A stretch of DNA of 64,000 bases from NCBI GenBank assembly GCA_002286855.1, contig NRSV01000008.1:124001-188000 (forward strand). Direction: 5' to 3'. A program made the translations under genes and the position numbers. Shown piece after piece: positions 11,061 to 21,716 of this stretch (its first letter is position 1; each line of letters starts with the position of its first letter). The notes under the pieces are model-generated. The model ran no database searches, had not been told where the DNA came from, and was given only the letters and a program-made list of their open reading frames with translations. This DNA is from Bipolaris cookei. Lineage: Eukaryota; Ascomycota; Dothideomycetes; Pleosporales; Pleosporaceae.

Positions 11061-13016
11061 ATGGATGCGAAATCCAGTTCACACAAGCGGGCAATCTCGA
11101 ACAGCAAAACGGTGTCGCCGCCTGCAGCGAAGCGACGGCAGCAGTCAACTACCACCAGTGTGTCTGCCACTGTCCCATACTGGTGTAATCTACTAACATC
11201 GATCAGGCAAGGCCATCGCAAATTTCTTTACACCTACATCGAAGAAAGAGCCAGAAAAAATGGTGTGGCGAGTCATCAAGGATAGCTTGCTTGTTGGGCG
11301 CTTTGGCGCAGCAGGAGCTACAACAATGCAGGCAGCTACAGCAAGCAAGCGCAGAATAGCGGCTTTTGACCTCGACTCAACACTAATCAAGTCTGCTTCG
11401 GGAAAGACCTTCAGCCGAGATGCAAGCGATTGGAAATGGTGGGATAGTAGTGTACCTGGAAGACTCAAGGACCTCCATGCTGATGGCTACCTCATTGCAA
11501 TCGTCAGCAACCAGGGCGGGATCAGCCTGAAGCCTGACCCCAAAACCGTCAAGTCTGATCAAAAGCGCCTGTCCGACTTCAAAACAAAGGTGATGGCAGT
11601 GCTCAGCCAGCTCGATCTTCCAATTTCAATATATGCGGCGACGAGCCGGGATCAGTACCGAAAGCCCAGGACGGGCATGTGGCAGGAACTATTGGAAGAC
11701 CACGACCTAGAAAAACCTGGGGCAGTTGACTTGGACGGGTCGGTATTTGTTGGGGATGCCGGCGGTCGCGAGGCTGTGCCTGGGGGTGTTTTGAAGGACC
11801 ACGCCTGTTCAGACAGGTCCGTACATGCCCCACGCCGAGCGTTGCTAAATGTGGAGATTAACGGCGTTCAGAGACTTCGCAGCTAATGTCGGCATACCGT
11901 TCCATACGCCAGAGGAGTATTTCCGCCACGAAGAGCCAAGACCGTTCACACGAACTTTTGATCCAACCGTTTTCGTAAAGGGGCGGAGTGGAGACTCAAC
12001 ATCTGCACGTAAGTTTGATATTCATCGTTGCACTTGTAATATAATCATCTAATTGTTGATCTTGATATTAGCGTTCACGAAAGCGGAATCGCCAGAGATC
12101 GTCCTATTCTGCGGCAGCCCTGGTGCTGGAAAATCTTCGTTCTATTGGAAGCATCTACAACCACTCGGATACGAACGAGTGAATCAAGATATTCTTAAAA
12201 CTGTACGTTGCTGACTGGCCATTGCTGTGCACGAGCTGTGCGACCTCTATGTATTTTTTGAGTAACTTTGTTGAACCAGCGCGAAAAGTGCGTAAAATCA
12301 GCTACTGCGCTGATCGAGGAGGGTACGAGTGTGGTTATCGGTACATCCATCCGGAGCCCCAGACGAGCCCGTTTACGACACTAACGGAACCAGATAATAC
12401 CAATGCCGATCCAAACACTCGAGCCGTATGGGTTGCATTAGCGCAGAAGCTCAAGGTACCTCTACGATGTGTGCTCTTTACAGCATCGCCTAAACTGTGT
12501 GAGCACAACGACACATTTCGGGCGTTGAACGTTGGGCCTGAAGTAAGTTGCATGGTAGCGATCCTTTCCGCAGCAGCTGGTGTGAACGACTTTTCCAGAC
12601 TACTTGAGACTTGTGGAGGAACTATCCTAAAGAGGAAGCTAATGCGTGTGCGCATGAAGAGTCCACCAGTGCTATGAGCGCCTTTTGTTGTCCGAGAGTA
12701 TAGAGGTATCCCTGCTGACGTTCATTTCCACATAGACGAACCGCGAATCTCGCACTATTCTACCCCACGTTGCTTTTAGTGGCTTTGCTTCACGATATCG
12801 CGAGCCCAAGCTGGCGGAAGGATTTGTAGACATTGTCAAGGTTGACTTTCAGGTACGTTTGATTCCATCTCGATAAACATGGCATGGGTCTCCCAGTCTA
12901 TATTGGGGGAACTGGGTATTCGGCTATGGAAGAAGAAGACAAGGCTGACCAAGACATGGATGCAGTTTGAAGGTTCAGACGAGCAAGGAAGACTGTGGAG
13001 CAAATACTGGATCTGA
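11061..13016 (+). CDS. bifunctional polynucleotide phosphatase/kinase (PNKP type)
   Basis: DNA-end processing enzyme of nuclear strand-break repair; it removes 3'-phosphates and phosphorylates 5'-hydroxyls. Eight exons: 11061-11157, 11207-11816, 11872-12008, 12072-12202, 12280-12340, 12394-12542, 12736-12852 and 12966-13016, giving 450 aa. The HAD phosphatase domain has DLDST at 87-91 and VFVGDAGGR. The kinase domain has the P-loop GSPGAGKSS (Lys302), and VIDNTN and SGFASRYREP follow. Basic residues at the N-terminus (SSHKRA, AKRRQQ) look like a nuclear signal, followed by KAIANFF, which resembles a PCNA-interaction motif. The sixth intron, 12543-12735, is 193 nt and much longer than most of its neighbours. 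No FHA domain is present, as expected for the fungal form. Confidence 0.92.
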
Positions 13017-15300
13017 TTTGTTGATGGGAATTGTCAAAGCGAACACGACCGAACTGCTACCCCACTCTACCAATATTGGAGATTACGACGCTGCCAGAGG
13101 GTGAAGAGATGTCAGCAAGTCGGACGCGTCGCGATTGGACCAGAGCGAAAATAGAGCTCGAGAGTGTTTGCTGAGGGGCCGAGATGGATCCCGGCGCGCG
13201 TTCGCAGCATTAGTCTATTCTATTTTCTTTTCTACGCCGTTTTCTTGGAGGAAAAAAAAAGCTCCTACGAAGAATGGAAATGAGTACTTTTTTGCCTAGT
13301 GACGTTTGCTTGTTTCCATGGTTCATGCCAATGGTTTAAAGGTACGAAATACCTTTTTCCTGTCGCACGCACAATGATGGGGGCTCAAGAGGCTCCGCGG
13401 ACTGGGTGGATATGAGGATGAAGATGGGCCTGGCAATCATGCATGATATACATCATGTATGTAGTTTTGCTTGCACACCGATATCTCGAGTTTTGACAGG
13501 ATTTGCGGTGGGCTTTGACAAGCGTTATCGATAGCAAAAGTACCCATGTTGTGTGGATTCAAGGCGCAGGGCATCGGGGCTCAACATAGCGGTGGATTAT
13601 GCCACGTTAGGCCAAGGAACGCGTCCGGTCAATCCAACGGATCAGCGCCGCTAGAGGGGTCTGGACATGGACGCTAGGACAGGCATTCGGAGTGTTTGCG
13701 TGCTTTTTTCTCACTACTTAGCATTTTTTATCAATCAGAGAAAATATGTTATGTGCTGTAAATATATGTATGCAACGTGTTGCATATGAGGAGATAAAGG
13801 AGCAGTGCGAGCGCGACACGTGGTCGAGTCTGTACTGACGTAAGCCACTTTCGATAATTGCAAAGAAATTTCCGGGACCCTCTTGTGCAATATACAGTGC
13901 AAAGCAGGCGAGTAGGAGAAAGAGGTTGTTAAGCCATGCACCCTGAGCGTTGAGCAGGAGTGGATGGGTTTGGCGTAAACGGTATTGTCCCGCCCGCGTC
14001 TGCATGCTCTCCGTGCCGTCTGGTCTGGCCAGCGACCAGGCAAGAGAAAAGACCATCGAGCGAGCGGGGCGGCTGCCGACTTCAGACCGGGACCGACACT
14101 ACGCGCACTTGTTTTCGCCCTTGCCGTCATGATGCGAGGACCCAGGAGCCTGTCACTGTGTTGCCGGCATAACATAAGAGGAATAGCGATTGCAAGCTCC
14201 ATATTTTTGTAAACGTCTTCTCTTTCATCTACCTGCAGTCGTCGGCTACTTCGACACGGCAGAGACGTTAGGCCCGTACAAATTTTTTTCCCTTAGGACA
14301 AAACTTTGTAGAGTAAGTAATGAGCGGTTTCTGGGGTATGGACAAGGATGAGGCGAAAAGGTTGATGACGTTGCCGAAACCTTGGAAGAAGCACAAACCG
14401 GGGAACCATAGCCTGGGGGTAAAAGGGAGGATGCTGGCGGTGAGGTATGAGGCTTGCAAGCACGCACGCGCGAACAGGGGCGGTTGAAAGCAAGGCGCCG
14501 GGGAGCAGGAAAAGATGCTTAGCGCGACAGGGGCCTGACGCCAATCACAAGTGGGTCAACGGTCTAGCGCGCACAAAAATGCTCCCCAATTTGGCGCAGA
14601 AGCATGGTCGGATGCTGGTTTTTTTCTCCCGCTGGGCTCCAAGGTTGTCCCCAACCTCTCTTGGTGTCCCTGTAGGGCACCTGTGGACTCTGTCAGGTAC
14701 AGACCGCCTACAGCATGTTATTTCGGGGCTCGTATCGTATCATGGTCAATGGTAATCGACTAGTTGACTCGTGGGGGATAAGGGACGTTGTTTTGAAACA
14801 CGAGGGCGAGTGTTGTAAGAGTGGCGCGATAACTTTGTTCTTGAGTAGATGGCGAGGCTCAGACGGCAGTTCAATGTTTGTTTGTTAGCATTCCACAACG
14901 CAAGACCCCTTGCTACGCTTCAGGAGTGGGCCAATCAATGCGTGGATGCGAGACGGGACAGAAAAAAAGAAAGCATGGGTGGGCGCAAAAAAGATGAAGA
15001 CGTGTGTGGATGTCATCATGGCTGCAGAGACGGCAAAGGGAGGTGCAAGTGCAAGTCAAAGGGCGGCAAAAGCAATTGCAGCATGGGGGTTCAGCAAAGG
15101 CTACTGTGGTCTAGTGCAAGCAGGCGGGTTTGCCTGCACTGCCCCGATAGACGAGTCTGTCAAGTGGCAGCCATGGTTGCGCTCACAGCAGTCGAGTGGT
15201 AGACGGTGGATGACAAGCACGGTGGTTGTTGCACGGCACCACGGTAAGTACTTGGAGCAGCGCGCACAGGACCGCAGCGCACACACAGACAGCAAAGCAC

Positions 15301-15340
15301 AGCACAGGACAGCACAGGACAGCACAGAACAGCACAGTAC
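15301..15340 (+). repeat. 10-bp tandem repeat, four units
   Basis: The unit AGCACAGGAC is present twice exactly (15301-15320), then twice with one or two changes (AGCACAGAAC, AGCACAGTAC). It lies in the long intergenic stretch upstream of the gene at 16442. Confidence 0.85.
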
Positions 15341-15574
15341 AGGAGCGCACTTTGCAGGGTGTGGCCTGGGCATGTGCATCTGCCCAACACCAGGCCACGG
15401 GTACAAGGGCGGGCGTGGAGTGGTCGAGGATGGAAAGGAGGTGTGCTTGAGCGGATGTTCCTGCATGTCTTACTCAGAAGCTTGGCTGGGATGAGAAGGT
15501 TGAGAGCTGAGGGCGGTGCCTGGGGCCAGGGGATGCTTGAAGCGACGGCGGGCTGGAATGGGATGGAATAACAA

Positions 15575-15601
15575 GTGGGCGTGGGCGTGGGCGTGGGCGG
15601 G
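15575..15601 (+). repeat. GTGGGC hexanucleotide repeat
   Basis: About four copies of GTGGGC in tandem. A G-rich strand of this kind may form unusual structure; no function can be assigned. Confidence 0.85.
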
Positions 15602-16441
15602 CGTCACGGCCACGGTCGCGGTCTTGTGTACCGAAGCGGACAGGGTCCTTGTTGTCGAAACCGGCGTGGCTTTCACAGCTGCCGGCACCGGCTAACCCGA
15701 CCCTCTCTAGCCAGCCTTCGGGGCGACGGTTGCTCGCTGGCCTTGGCGCGCGCAGTGCCGTGAAAGTGAAAGGAGCCTGCACGGGTCGTCACTGCTCTGC
15801 CCTGCCCTGCCCTGCCCACGCACAAAGCCGCCTGTATATCCCATCCCACGCCTGCCACTATTGCCCATTGCCCGTTGCCCATCTCCCCTCGCTCTCCTGT
15901 TCGTCCACGCCACACTGCCACCTACTCAGTCCCTCTACCAACAACCACTACCACCGCTTCCTCCACCACCACCATCAGCCCACAATACATACACAGACCG
16001 GACCGCATCGTCCCAACCCCCCATCTGTTGTCTGCGACTGTCGATTGTTGCTGCATCGAGCATCGCCTCTGCGCCTCGGTACGTACGTTGGACCTATCCC
16101 AGCCCTGCGCGCTCACGTGCTGTCCGCTTTGGGAGCCGCTTGCCTGCCCGCACGCGCTGACTTTGTCGCTGCAGCATCACCACGCCTAGGCTGTACATAC
16201 GTGGTCGGCTTCGTGGCACCCTCCCACGCTCTCTCCAAACACTGCTCGACCGCCTCTCCACCACTCCAAACCAAGCCTGCCCATTGACTGCGTTGTGCTG
16301 GCCGCTCTCTGCCTGCGCACAGTCTCGGCCGCTTGTCTCTCTTAAGCTGGGGATGGGATCCCAGCATCCGGCGCGCAAATTCCACATCACGCCCCGACCG
16401 CCAACCCAAACTGCCGCTCCTACCATCCTCCCACCGCCATC

Positions 16442-18067
16442 ATGCACGACCTTAAGCCGCTCGTCTTCCCTCACATGCCCGCCGTTCGCAAATCTTCAAA
16501 GGGCTCGTTAATCATGTATGAGGATCCAACTCTGTCCGTTTGTTCCAATGCAGACTCTGGCTTCTACTCTGCATCCGAGTGCTCGACGCCGCCCACGCCA
16601 AGCCAGTACATCCGCGGTCACTTCCGCTTTCCCAGCTCGGCTTCGTCATTGTCGTCGAGCCCGCCAACCTACGACCCAGCCGACGCCCCCAATGGCTCAG
16701 GAAAGCTGCCCAAACTGACCGAGGAACCCTTTGAGCGCGAGTACGACTTCGTTGGCCACGACGTATATCGCTGCTCTTGTGAGTTTGATTTGCAAACGTG
16801 TTGCCTTTGCGGTGCTGATCCAAACTCAGGCGACACTCAAGGTTCCTATGGTCATGCACAGCACTGCAGGATATCTAGGGCATATGACCCCCAGGACGAG
16901 TACTTCACCACCGCCGACTCTGGACTACAATCGGCAAAGCGAAGACGGTCATTGGAAGCGTCTGCGCACAGCATTGCTGGCAAGATTGAGAGGCGCTTCC
17001 CTTCGCTGTCGCGCAGAGTGCGCGACCGCACCTCGAACCTTAGCAGGGTATCGCGCAGCACAACGCCCTCACGAGTGCCCTCCACACGCTCCTCGTCGCT
17101 CGCTGGCTCCCTCTATCAGGCGTCGACTGTTGATCTCGCAACCGAATACTCGCCGCCCACCTCGAACCCTGCTTTGATTAGCAGAGAGCAAGTAACCGAG
17201 GATGTTCCCACACCACTTGCCATCGACATTGACAGGGCCAATGCCATGGACATTGACTTTGACCCTGAGGAGGTAGAACGAGAGCGATATGCCGCTACGC
17301 CACTCTTACCGCCGATGCTGGTACACTCTCGGGCCGAAGACGTGCCGGCCTCTTCGCCTTTGCAGTCACCAGCAGTTGCTGACGCGACTCAGTCAGTGGG
17401 TCTAGCTTCTGCTGGCACCCCTCCAACGCGCACCTACCCTACACCCCCTCTATCCTCGAAGCCCTCCTACGCATCCATGCGAGGTCCAAACGCAGGGTTT
17501 GCCGTGGCATCGGCCGATATCCCTCCCCTGATGCTCGCCAGTCCTGACGACAGATGGGCCAACATCTTGGGCCACGCCAACTTCACCATCCTCCCCGAGC
17601 CATATATTCCCGAAGTATGCGACTCTGCGTCTATCGAAGAGCACTTGGCCGAGTGGGCCCAAGCGCGGCGCAATTATGCAAAGCACCAAGTGCGCACCGC
17701 CGAGCATTATGGAGTGACATCGAAGCACTATCTTCTCACTGAACAAAAATGGGCTGAGATCGACGCCGAATGGAAGAGAAACCATGACATGGCTAAGGCG
17801 CACGCAGCTGCCCTTGGCGAAGAGCTTGCGCCATACTCTCCCACGGAGCCAGGGCCCCTCAGTAAGATGCCTACACTCCATGATCCGAAGAGCGAGGGTA
17901 AATTCCCCAATCTCGGTGACGAGGACATTGTCGGTCCCATGCAACAAGCCGCCGCACTAATCCCGACCAATCCTTCACGTAAGCGCGCGTTTTTCAGGTT
18001 CCTCAGCGACCTGCGGTTCCCTAGTTCGTTCCTAGGCCGTTCCTCGAATGGCACCCGAGGATATTAG
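16442..18067 (+). CDS. hypothetical protein, Ser/Pro-rich, probably disordered
   Basis: An open frame of 541 codons from the ATG at 16442. A probable 51-nt in-frame intron at 16779-16829 (GTGAGT donor, CTCAG acceptor, GCTGAT branch-like site) would reduce it to 524 aa. The excised segment (EFDLQTCCLCGADPNS) is out of character with its surroundings, which favours splicing. The N-terminal 170 residues are Ser/Pro/Tyr-rich (SECSTPPTPSQYIRGHFRFP). A basic stretch with KRRRS and RRVRDR lies near residue 170, and a more structured segment (about 390-460) contains ILGHANFTILPEPYIPE and an Ala/Lys-rich helix. No catalytic motif, signal peptide or membrane segment is visible. I do not recognise the family. 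Its isolation between two 3.5-kb gene-free stretches suggests complex regulation, which is inference. Confidence 0.75.
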   Translation: MHDLKPLVFPHMPAVRKSSKGSLIMYEDPTLSVCSNADSGFYSASECSTPPTPSQYIRGHFRFPSSASSLSSSPPTYDPADAPNGSGKLPKLTEEPFEREYDFVGHDVYRCSCEFDLQTCCLCGADPNSGDTQGSYGHAQHCRISRAYDPQDEYFTTADSGLQSAKRRRSLEASAHSIAGKIERRFPSLSRRVRDRTSNLSRVSRSTTPSRVPSTRSSSLAGSLYQASTVDLATEYSPPTSNPALISREQVTEDVPTPLAIDIDRANAMDIDFDPEEVERERYAATPLLPPMLVHSRAEDVPASSPLQSPAVADATQSVGLASAGTPPTRTYPTPPLSSKPSYASMRGPNAGFAVASADIPPLMLASPDDRWANILGHANFTILPEPYIPEVCDSASIEEHLAEWAQARRNYAKHQVRTAEHYGVTSKHYLLTEQKWAEIDAEWKRNHDMAKAHAAALGEELAPYSPTEPGPLSKMPTLHDPKSEGKFPNLGDEDIVGPMQQAAALIPTNPSRKRAFFRFLSDLRFPSSFLGRSSNGTRGY

Positions 18068-21000
18068 AACGATAATGCGACAGAGGACAACCACCCTCTC
18101 TGTCGTCATCGCGCGCGGTCAGCTTTTCTGTTTGACCGCATGCGACTGTACATTACTAGCCTTCTTGCGCCTATCAGGCTCAAGAGGGTTGATTTACGAA
18201 AGTACGATTGAATGACCCAAAACATGTTTGCGCTTTTTATCTGCGCCACGACGACACGACTCATCAGAGCGACGAATTTCCTTTGTTTGAACAATTATTA
18301 GAGGCGTACTGCGCTCCCCTTCAATGGGGCGGTTTTCTGTGTTTGTTTGTTGGGGCGGGTTGGGAAAAAAGCGATGCATGCGTCTGCATTGGGCGAAAAG
18401 CGAGCATCGTCATCACGCTGTGGCTCCACGCAGCGATGGCTCTTCAGCTAATTTCATTGTTCATTTAATTGTTTTCCTTGTGCTCACATGCGGAGCATAA
18501 TTGCTGTCTGTTTCGGCGGCTACACCTTTGACTCGTCCCTGTCCGGGAGACTCGAGAGGGCAAGCGCAGTCGCGGGTCTTTGTTACCCTTTTTGGTAGGA
18601 GGGAAAAAGTAATGGGGACCTGTTGGGCACATATTCCAATCAGTATTGATAAGTTCTAATAGACCCATTGGGGGAAACCCGGATTTTGTTGTACAGCTTT
18701 TTTCCCCTTGAACTGTGATGTTTTATTGGCATGTGGTTAAAGCGCTTGTAAAAGTTGGCGAGTCCTCTTCCCTCGAGGACGAGTCCGAAGCGCCAAATGA
18801 AACTTGGTAGCCACGTATACACGGATCCTGACGAGAGCTTTTGTCTGCATCATGACTACACGTCGTTCCCTTATCGACTGGCTGTGATGCGTCGCCCTTG
18901 AGTATTTGTTGAGCAAACAGTCGGGGGGGGGCAAGCAAGAGCGCTTGCCGGCAGCTTCTCATTGCACCATCTGCATTCATGATAGCCACGCCCACATGTC
19001 GCCCTTTGTTTCCATGAGCCCAGCGCACATTTGCTGTCTTTCTGACTTTCCCTCTCTCTCTCTCTTCTGCCTTACCATGTACCCTTGACCACCATTAATC
19101 ACACCACCGTGACCCCCGCCCTTGCTCGTACACAACAAAAACAAGCTTTCACAACGTACGTCTGTGAGCCACCCAATCAGCCTGCAATGCTCACATGACA
19201 AACGCTACATCCACCCATTTTTTTCCCCACTTACGTACCCCATACTCACATGCTTGCAACGAAATATGTCCGTCTCAACCCCAAACATGTGTGCTTTGTA
19301 CACAGCACTGTAAATGCATCTCTATACTAAAGCGAATTCTTCCCCCCACCCCCTGCTTGGCCCACGCCTCATGTCTCAAGTCGCTGCAGCGTGGCACTTG
19401 TGTATTTTGTGAACCGCCAGGCCGTGTATGTAACCCCGGCTCTCTTTTCTGTCTCTGATGGTTACGTACCACGACTGGTGGTGGTGGTGGTGGTGGTGGT
19501 GGTGGTGGGAGTAAGGGGCTTGGTGCGAGGGGAAAGAGTGTCAGTGTGCTGCACTGTAAGAGGCTGCATGTGTACGACGAGGGAGGGTAGTGCAAACATG
19601 GGGAAGCTGAAGCGATGGTGGTGGGTGGTTTTTTGTCTTGTATTTGATGAGGTGGCTTGAAGGTGGGCTTGATGACGGGGAGGGGGGAGAGAGACACTGC
19701 TGGATGTGTGTATCGTCGTGTGTGTGTGTGTGTATGTTGTAAGGAAGGGGCGAGAGGTTTGGTGATGACGTGAGTGCAGCATTTGACCGAGTGGCAAGTG
19801 TTTTTTTCTGTCATCTGACAGCCACGACCAACTGTCTGCCCTGCCCTGCTTGTGTTGCGATACCTCAAAAGGCGACGTCCTGGGTTACGTAATCTCGACT
19901 GTGGTGGGGTTTTTCTCGATCCGAGATGAAGGGCCTATATGCAGGTCTGATGACGAACAGCTTTTTGTAACGAGATTTACCTGAGACATTTGTTGCATAC
20001 GTATACACATGCACCCGTGAATGTGGAAAAAGAGATGAGTCTCGGGACTTTGTGCATATGGAAGTCATGTCTGCTATTCTATCTTTGGGCGGGGCTGGAG
20101 ACGAGCTGCATGTCTGGGCATGCATGCAATGCATACTAGACTTAGGTGCATGGTGGCAAAAAGAAGAGAAGAGAGGGGGAGGCGCAGTCTCGTATTTATT
20201 GATGGGTGCGTAGTCATTTGATATCTTTTGTGTGAGGATATAGAAAGTAGCAGTGATAGAGGGGTGGGAAGAGTTTGCTAATAGGTTACACTGCTCCCCT
20301 CCCTTCCCTCCCCCTCCCCCCAAATACACACACACTATCTTTTGTTCATTGCATCTTAAACGTGGCAAGCGACACAAATACGGTTGAACGGAGAACCCCC
20401 TCCCCCCATGCACTAAGCTGCGGTTAAAAAACAACCAAGCTACGGCTCGTGCCGCATCGCATGGCAGCGCATTGCATTGCATTCTCACCCGCAGCCGTAG
20501 CCATACGTAGCAAAGTTAGCTCTTTTGACCCCAACAGATCGCATCGTACACTCTGCTTCTGACACGCACACAGTCGAAGCAGTGTCACTTTGTCTAGTCA
20601 CATAACCCTGTCCTCTCCATCTGATACCTGACCATTCACCCCGCCTTGCGACCCACCTCCATGCTACATTCTAATACCTCAACCGCCTCCAAAAAGCGCG
20701 TACCACGTCGCTGTTAGCAAAGCTTCCTCTCTGCCAAATAGTCTAAAAGCAGAGCAAGAAGATGGGGGTTATACGTCATTGTCATCAGCATCTTCTGCGT
20801 GTTTTTCCTCTTTTCGCTTTCTCACTCTGACTTCGGTTGTGCTTCTGAAAAACACAACATTCAGCCCTTTTCTCCACCCTTATCTTATATAGCTAAGCCC
20901 ACATATGATCCCTACTATCTACCTCTTCTCTAGCGCGCCGCACCACCAACTCACGCAGTGTAAACACTCTACTTCCCCTCCCCGCCTCTCCCCCTCCCCT

Positions 21001-21716
21001 TTCCCTTCTCCCCCACCATGTGCCCTATTTCGGTTCCAGCGCCCTGGAATCCGGTTCTGGGCTTTTTTTTTCGCTTCCCATATACAGCACCATGCATGCA
21101 AGAGCCACCTTTTATCTCTTGCCGATCGGATTTCTAGGTGCTTGTAAACGTCATGCTTTTGAGCTTTTCCTCGCTCTGCTTCCTGCAAAGCGCGGACGGT
21201 GCAGGTGCGAAGTTGTGGATGCGCGTGTGTGGGTGAGTGGATGCTGTGTGACGTTGCTGAAACTTGCTGGCTTGGAGAAGGGAAGAAGGGGGACATGGCG
21301 GTTGTATAGGGGACATTGTAGAAAGGTTTTGTTGGGCGAGGAGGAGGAAGGGTGGGTTGAAGTTGTAGAGTTGATTAAGTGAAGATAAGGGGGAGGGGGG
21401 GGGGGAGTAAAGATGTATTTCTTTCTAAAGTCTTGATGATAATAGTGTTTTCATTGAGATCGTGATATACTACACAGCTACACTTACTGGAAGCAAAAAT
21501 ATCATCCTAACCAACTAAAGATAGCTTTTTCATAGCATAATCCTGCTTCTCATCCCAATCATTCATCTTCTACATCAACCGGCGAATCCACCTCGACACC
21601 AGAATTCAGTGGAACCACCTTCTCAAGAAGCCGCACTATACTTATCCAAAATCCTATCCTGACGTCCATCGAACCATTGCCGTAGTTGACTAACATTGCA
21701 TTCCACAGGTGCAATA
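18068..21716. other. long intergenic region, no gene seen
   Basis: 3.6 kb with only low-complexity open frames (for example poly-His/Pro and poly-Val frames over a trinucleotide repeat). It contains pyrimidine-rich blocks at about 20.6-21.05 kb and G-rich runs near 21.39 kb. The 5' part is the 3' flank of the gene at 16442. No tRNA-like or coding signal was found. Confidence 0.5.
19476..19508 (+). repeat. (TGG)n microsatellite
   Basis: An uninterrupted run of 11 TGG units, likely polymorphic between strains. Confidence 0.9.

Larger units (their letters stand above)
13017..16441. other. long intergenic region, low-complexity, no gene seen
   Basis: 3.4 kb without a convincing coding segment on either strand. 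From about 15.8 kb the plus strand is pyrimidine-rich (CCACCACC-type tracts), typical of a fungal 5' leader, so the distal end probably holds the promoter and leader of the gene at 16442. Open frames here are low in complexity and overlap on both strands. An unspliced non-coding RNA cannot be excluded by eye. Confidence 0.5.

Noticed and set aside
15301..15340. Short regular repeats that might suggest a CRISPR-like array
   Set aside because: Units are contiguous 10-mers with no spacers; it is a simple tandem repeat in a eukaryote.
19275..19868. 197-codon minus-strand frame rich in His, Thr and Pro
   Set aside because: It is produced by the TGG microsatellite and TG repeats; there is no plausible protein sequence outside them.
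19865..20488. 207-codon minus-strand frame
   Set aside because: No recognisable family or signal, and the composition looks random.
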